In this document: piece after piece, positions 61,423-64,000 of the stretch | Layout of the letters: every line of letters starts with the position of its first letter | Position numbering within the stretch: the stretch's first letter is position 1 | Origin: Chitinophaga pinensis DSM 2588 | Lineage (GTDB): Bacteria; Bacteroidota; Bacteroidia; Chitinophagales; Chitinophagaceae | Direction of reading: 5' to 3' | Assembly: GCF_000024005.1 (NCBI RefSeq) | Contig: NC_013132.1 | Location: 3,156,001 to 3,220,000 of the forward strand | Length of the DNA stretch: 64,000 nucleotides | Notes under the pieces: generated by a model | The model's input: the letters and a program-made list of their open reading frames with translations, nothing else | Database searches by the model: none | Told to the model about the DNA's origin: nothing | Translations under genes and position numbers: made by a program

Positions 61423-62406
61423 TTAACTTCTGTCTACCAGCTGTTGCTGTGCAGCTCCATACCTTTCGCCGGTATCCGGATACTTCGCCAGTAAAGCATC
61501 AATCTCCTTTTTATCTGCATCAGATAAGCTGATATCCACCGCCGCCGCATTCTCTTCCAGGTATTTCCTGCGTTTAGTACCTGGAATAGGTATCAGGTTT
61601 TCATCCTGATTCAACACCCACGCCAAAGCCAGTTGCGCTGCCGTACAGTTTTTAGCTGCCGCCAGTTCTGCGAATGCAGCTGCCAGTTGCTGATTATTAT
61701 CGGCATGTGCCGCCTGATAACGGGGAAGCGACTTCCTGAAATCATTATCCTTCAGTGCGCCCAGATCCAGGGTATTGGTCACAAGACCACGTGCCAGCGG
61801 ACTAAAAGGCACAAAACTGATCTTAAGTTCATTGCACAACGGAATAATCTCCTTTTCCACATCTCTTGTCAGCAGAGAGTATTCACTCTGCAAAGCCGAA
61901 ATAGGATGTACCGCATGGGCCTTGCGAATAGAATTCACGCCTGCCTCTGACAATCCCAGATAACGTACTTTTCCTTCTTTTACCAGTTCTGCCATCGCAC
62001 CCACAGTCTCCTCTATTGGTATCTTGGGGTCTACGCGATGCACATAGTAAAGATCAATCACATCTGTCTGTAATCTTTTCAGACTATCCGTAACCGCCTT
62101 GCGCATATATGCCGGTGAGCCATCAAACCCGCCGGGTTGTCCATCCGTGAAAGTAAATCCGAACTTGGTAGCAAGGAATATTTTAGAACGGTTTGGCTTC
62201 AACACTTTTGCCACCAGTTCCTCATTTTTACCATTAGCGTAAATATCGGCCGTATCCCAGAATGTAACGCCGAGCGCTATAGCATGTTCCAATGTAGCGA
62301 TGGATTCAGCATCATTGGCTTCTCCATAAGCATGGTTCATGCCCATGCATCCCAATCCGATAGCGGAGAGAGAGACATCTGTGTTTCCTAATTTCCTGTA
62401 TTTCAT
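61423..62406 (-). CDS. Aldo/keto reductase
   Basis: 327 aa from the ATG at 62406 (frame opens at 62436). TIM-barrel AKR with the catalytic tetrad in usual motifs: Asp and Tyr in [15 protein letters not shown], Lys in FLATKFGF and His in [15 protein letters not shown] binding is suggested by [26 protein letters not shown]. The closest recognisable type is the YajO/AKR13-like group. It would reduce aldehydes or ketones. The last bases of the gene, including the stop codon, overlap a dispersed AATTCCTAATTCC-type repeat arm. Confidence 0.88.
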   Translation of the reverse strand: MKYRKLGNTDVSLSAIGLGCMGMNHAYGEANDAESIATLEHAIALGVTFWDTADIYANGKNEELVAKVLKPNRSKIFLATKFGFTFTDGQPGGFDGSPAYMRKAVTDSLKRLQTDVIDLYYVHRVDPKIPIEETVGAMAELVKEGKVRYLGLSEAGVNSIRKAHAVHPISALQSEYSLLTRDVEKEIIPLCNELKISFVPFSPLARGLVTNTLDLGALKDNDFRKSLPRYQAAHADNNQQLAAAFAELAAAKNCTAAQLALAWVLNQDENLIPIPGTKRRKYLEENAAAVDISLSDADKKEIDALLAKYPDTGERYGAAQQQLVDRS

Positions 62407-62466
62407 GAGATCATCGTTTGTATATGGGTCATTCAATATTGTATACTAATATACAAAGAACCCCGC

Positions 62467-64000
62467 TTAATTACCGTCGTCGTTCCTGATACCGCGCCTA
62501 TTCTTTTGGATAGCTTGCTTCAGTCTGCCGAAATTGTAGTTGATACTCACATTGACCGTCCGGAAATATTCCTGTGTGTTGTTGTATTGCGTAAATAGTT
62601 TATCTGAGAGCGCTGTACGGTTCTGTCTGTATGCCTGAAATGGATTGCTGATACCAGCAGAACAGGTCAGTTTATCTTTTATCAGATCTTTACTGCCTCC
62701 GATGGTAATAGCAGTAACAGCATTATTGGTCGCCTGTAAGGACGCCTGGTTACGTCCGGTTATATTTAACGACGTATTCAGTTTCCAGCCTTTATTCAGG
62801 CGTACAGATGCATTTCCGTTGATAGCATAATTCCATCTGTGCAGCGCAATAGGGGCAGCGTTGCTCGCGCCATCCAATGAAAGATAAACCGCATTGCCGT
62901 TAATACCCAGGTTCAGCCATTTGGTAACCGGATAGTTGATGGTATAGTCAAATCCTAAACCACTACCCCTGACATTATTTTCGATGCTTGTAGTGGTAAT
63001 ATTCCGGGCGGTATCATAGGAGGTAATCTCCATAAACATATTGTTGAGGAACGCATAGCTGACAGCCGCATTAAAAGATAGGTTCCCTGACCAGCTATAT
63101 CCCAGTTGAACGTTCGTAGTCAGCGTCGGACGTAATGCCGGATTCCCGGATGATTCCTGCGAGGGATTGGAGCGGTCTTTAAATGGATTAAGCTTGTAGA
63201 TATTAGGTCGTTTCAGGCGTCGGGAAATGCCCAGGTTCAGCGAACTGTTATTACCCAACTTTCTGTTGATGACTACCGATGGAATCAGGTTAAGAAATTG
63301 CTTGTGCAGTCTCACAGAATCACTTTGCCAGCTGGCTTCCATAAAGGTCTGTTCCGCACGTAAACCCGCCTTCAGGTCCCAGTGTTTTGAAGAGAAAGTA
63401 TACGCATTATATACACTGAATACGCGTTGCTGTCCGTCAAACCCGTTTGAGACAGGATCAGCTGACAGGTAGGCATTGAGATAATCACTATAATTGCTAC
63501 GCCATATACCCTTTACGCCTGCTTCCATACTGAAGTACCGAAAGGTACGAACATAATCTGCCTGTAACGTATGCTCCCTGAATTGCTCATCATTGTCTTG
63601 CAGGTAACCGGAAATATCATAGTTGATTGTAGCTGTAAATTGCTGTTCATACGCCTGCTTTCTGCCATTGGTGGCATAACGGTAAGAAAAGGTAATCAGG
63701 TTGTTTTTATGTTCAGGAGAAGTGATCTGATAATTGATCCCGGCATCCATCCCATTGCCATGATTGTTATTGCTGCTGTGCATGGCATATTGCTGGTTAA
63801 CATTGCCACCGCTGATCATACGGGAAAGCAGCTGATCTTCTCCTGCTCCGCCGTAAGCATTGAAATTGAATTGTGCAGTCAACAGATGCAGGGTGTCTAC
63901 CGCATAACTTAGCTCTGTGCCGAAATACCCATTGCTACGATGGTTATGCCGGTCGCCTTCCTGTAACAGCGTAATGGGTACCTTGGCATAAGCCGTTCGC
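62467..64000 (-). CDS. Outer-membrane beta-barrel protein (partial, N-terminus outside window)
   Basis: At least 510 residues remain in the open frame, which continues beyond base 64000 (RTAYAKVPITLLQEGD upstream). Repeated amphipathic strands with alternating aromatics (YSDYLNAYLSADP, YAFLNNMFMEITSYD, TNVQLGYSWSGNLSF) and FRTVNVSINYNFGRL near the end match the Bacteroidota outer-membrane beta-barrel family that usually carries an N-terminal carboxypeptidase-like domain and a plug. LNLGISRRLKRPNIYKLNPF is a conserved motif there. The C-terminal tail after the barrel is basic (KQAIQKNRRGIRNDDGN). Role unknown; probably TonB-type uptake. Confidence 0.8.
   Translation of the reverse strand, partial: RTAYAKVPITLLQEGDRHNHRSNGYFGTELSYAVDTLHLLTAQFNFNAYGGAGEDQLLSRMISGGNVNQQYAMHSSNNNHGNGMDAGINYQITSPEHKNNLITFSYRYATNGRKQAYEQQFTATINYDISGYLQDNDEQFREHTLQADYVRTFRYFSMEAGVKGIWRSNYSDYLNAYLSADPVSNGFDGQQRVFSVYNAYTFSSKHWDLKAGLRAEQTFMEASWQSDSVRLHKQFLNLIPSVVINRKLGNNSSLNLGISRRLKRPNIYKLNPFKDRSNPSQESSGNPALRPTLTTNVQLGYSWSGNLSFNAAVSYAFLNNMFMEITSYDTARNITTTSIENNVRGSGLGFDYTINYPVTKWLNLGINGNAVYLSLDGASNAAPIALHRWNYAINGNASVRLNKGWKLNTSLNITGRNQASLQATNNAVTAITIGGSKDLIKDKLTCSAGISNPFQAYRQNRTALSDKLFTQYNNTQEYFRTVNVSINYNFGRLKQAIQKNRRGIRNDDGN

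Overview
The window looks like chromosomal DNA of a Bacteroidota bacterium, most likely a Chitinophagaceae/Chitinophaga-type soil saprophyte. The evidence is: type A and type B type IX secretion (T9SS) C-terminal sorting domains, a SusC-type outer-membrane barrel, many lipoproteins and secreted glycoside hydrolases, absence of Shine-Dalgarno sequences, and several TAnnTTTG (-7) promoter boxes typical of the Bacteroidota primary sigma factor. I see no tRNA, rRNA, IS element, prophage or CRISPR array.

Layout. (1) 1-5.5 kb: the end of a CvfB/YitL-like S1 protein, then two T9SS-exported proteins: a GH5-fascin-GH18-fascin enzyme suited to fungal wall glucan and chitin, and a zinc metallopeptidase with a betagamma-crystallin module. 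(2) 5.5-13.4 kb: a five-gene minus-strand operon, response regulator, histidine kinase, TolC-like, RND pump and lipoprotein adaptor, with a tandem direct repeat in front of the regulator that may be its operator. (3) 13.5-18.3 kb: a MITE-like AT-rich element and two tandem paralogous T9SS type B surface proteins with SprB/PKD repeats. (4) 18.5-25.9 kb: a chagasin-like inhibitor, a lipoprotein, a DUF2157 membrane pair, a caspase/gingipain-fold peptidase without a signal peptide, striking 11-nt-period repeats, a fatty acid desaturase and an LpxL-type acyltransferase. (5) 26-35.9 kb: a GH29 fucosidase, an AraC regulator, a DsrE-like Tat protein with a TsdA-like dihaem cytochrome, a decaying locus with two tandem broken small genes, a glycerophosphodiesterase, a sulfatase and a DEAD-box helicase.

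(6) 36-45.4 kb: a GH2 enzyme with a TPR tail; a sulfur cassette (Crp-type regulator, two half-size YeeE/YedE proteins, persulfide dioxygenase-rhodanese) with a CRP-like palindrome at its head; and cytochrome bd oxidase cydAB. Together with the TsdA-like cytochrome this suggests inorganic sulfur handling linked to a bd oxidase, a type known from other bacteria to resist sulfide. (7) 45.4-50.8 kb: an orphan Imm22-like immunity protein, a long AT-rich leader, a beta-helix lipoprotein, a lipoprotein DNA/RNA endonuclease and a serine hydrolase. (8) 50.9-58.0 kb: the most unusual locus, a SusC-like barrel that lacks its own plug domain followed 5 nt later by an alpha-2-macroglobulin-like gene that contains a complete TonB plug and a CxEQ thioester motif; that second gene carries one frameshift in this sequence. 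(9) 58-64 kb: a truncated lipoprotein, a DUF4349 protein, small orphans, a metallophosphoesterase, an aldo/keto reductase and a partial outer-membrane barrel.

All functional assignments are from reading motifs by eye; no database search was run. Start codons were chosen by signal peptide position and by replacing TTG/GTG-initiated extensions with the internal ATG.
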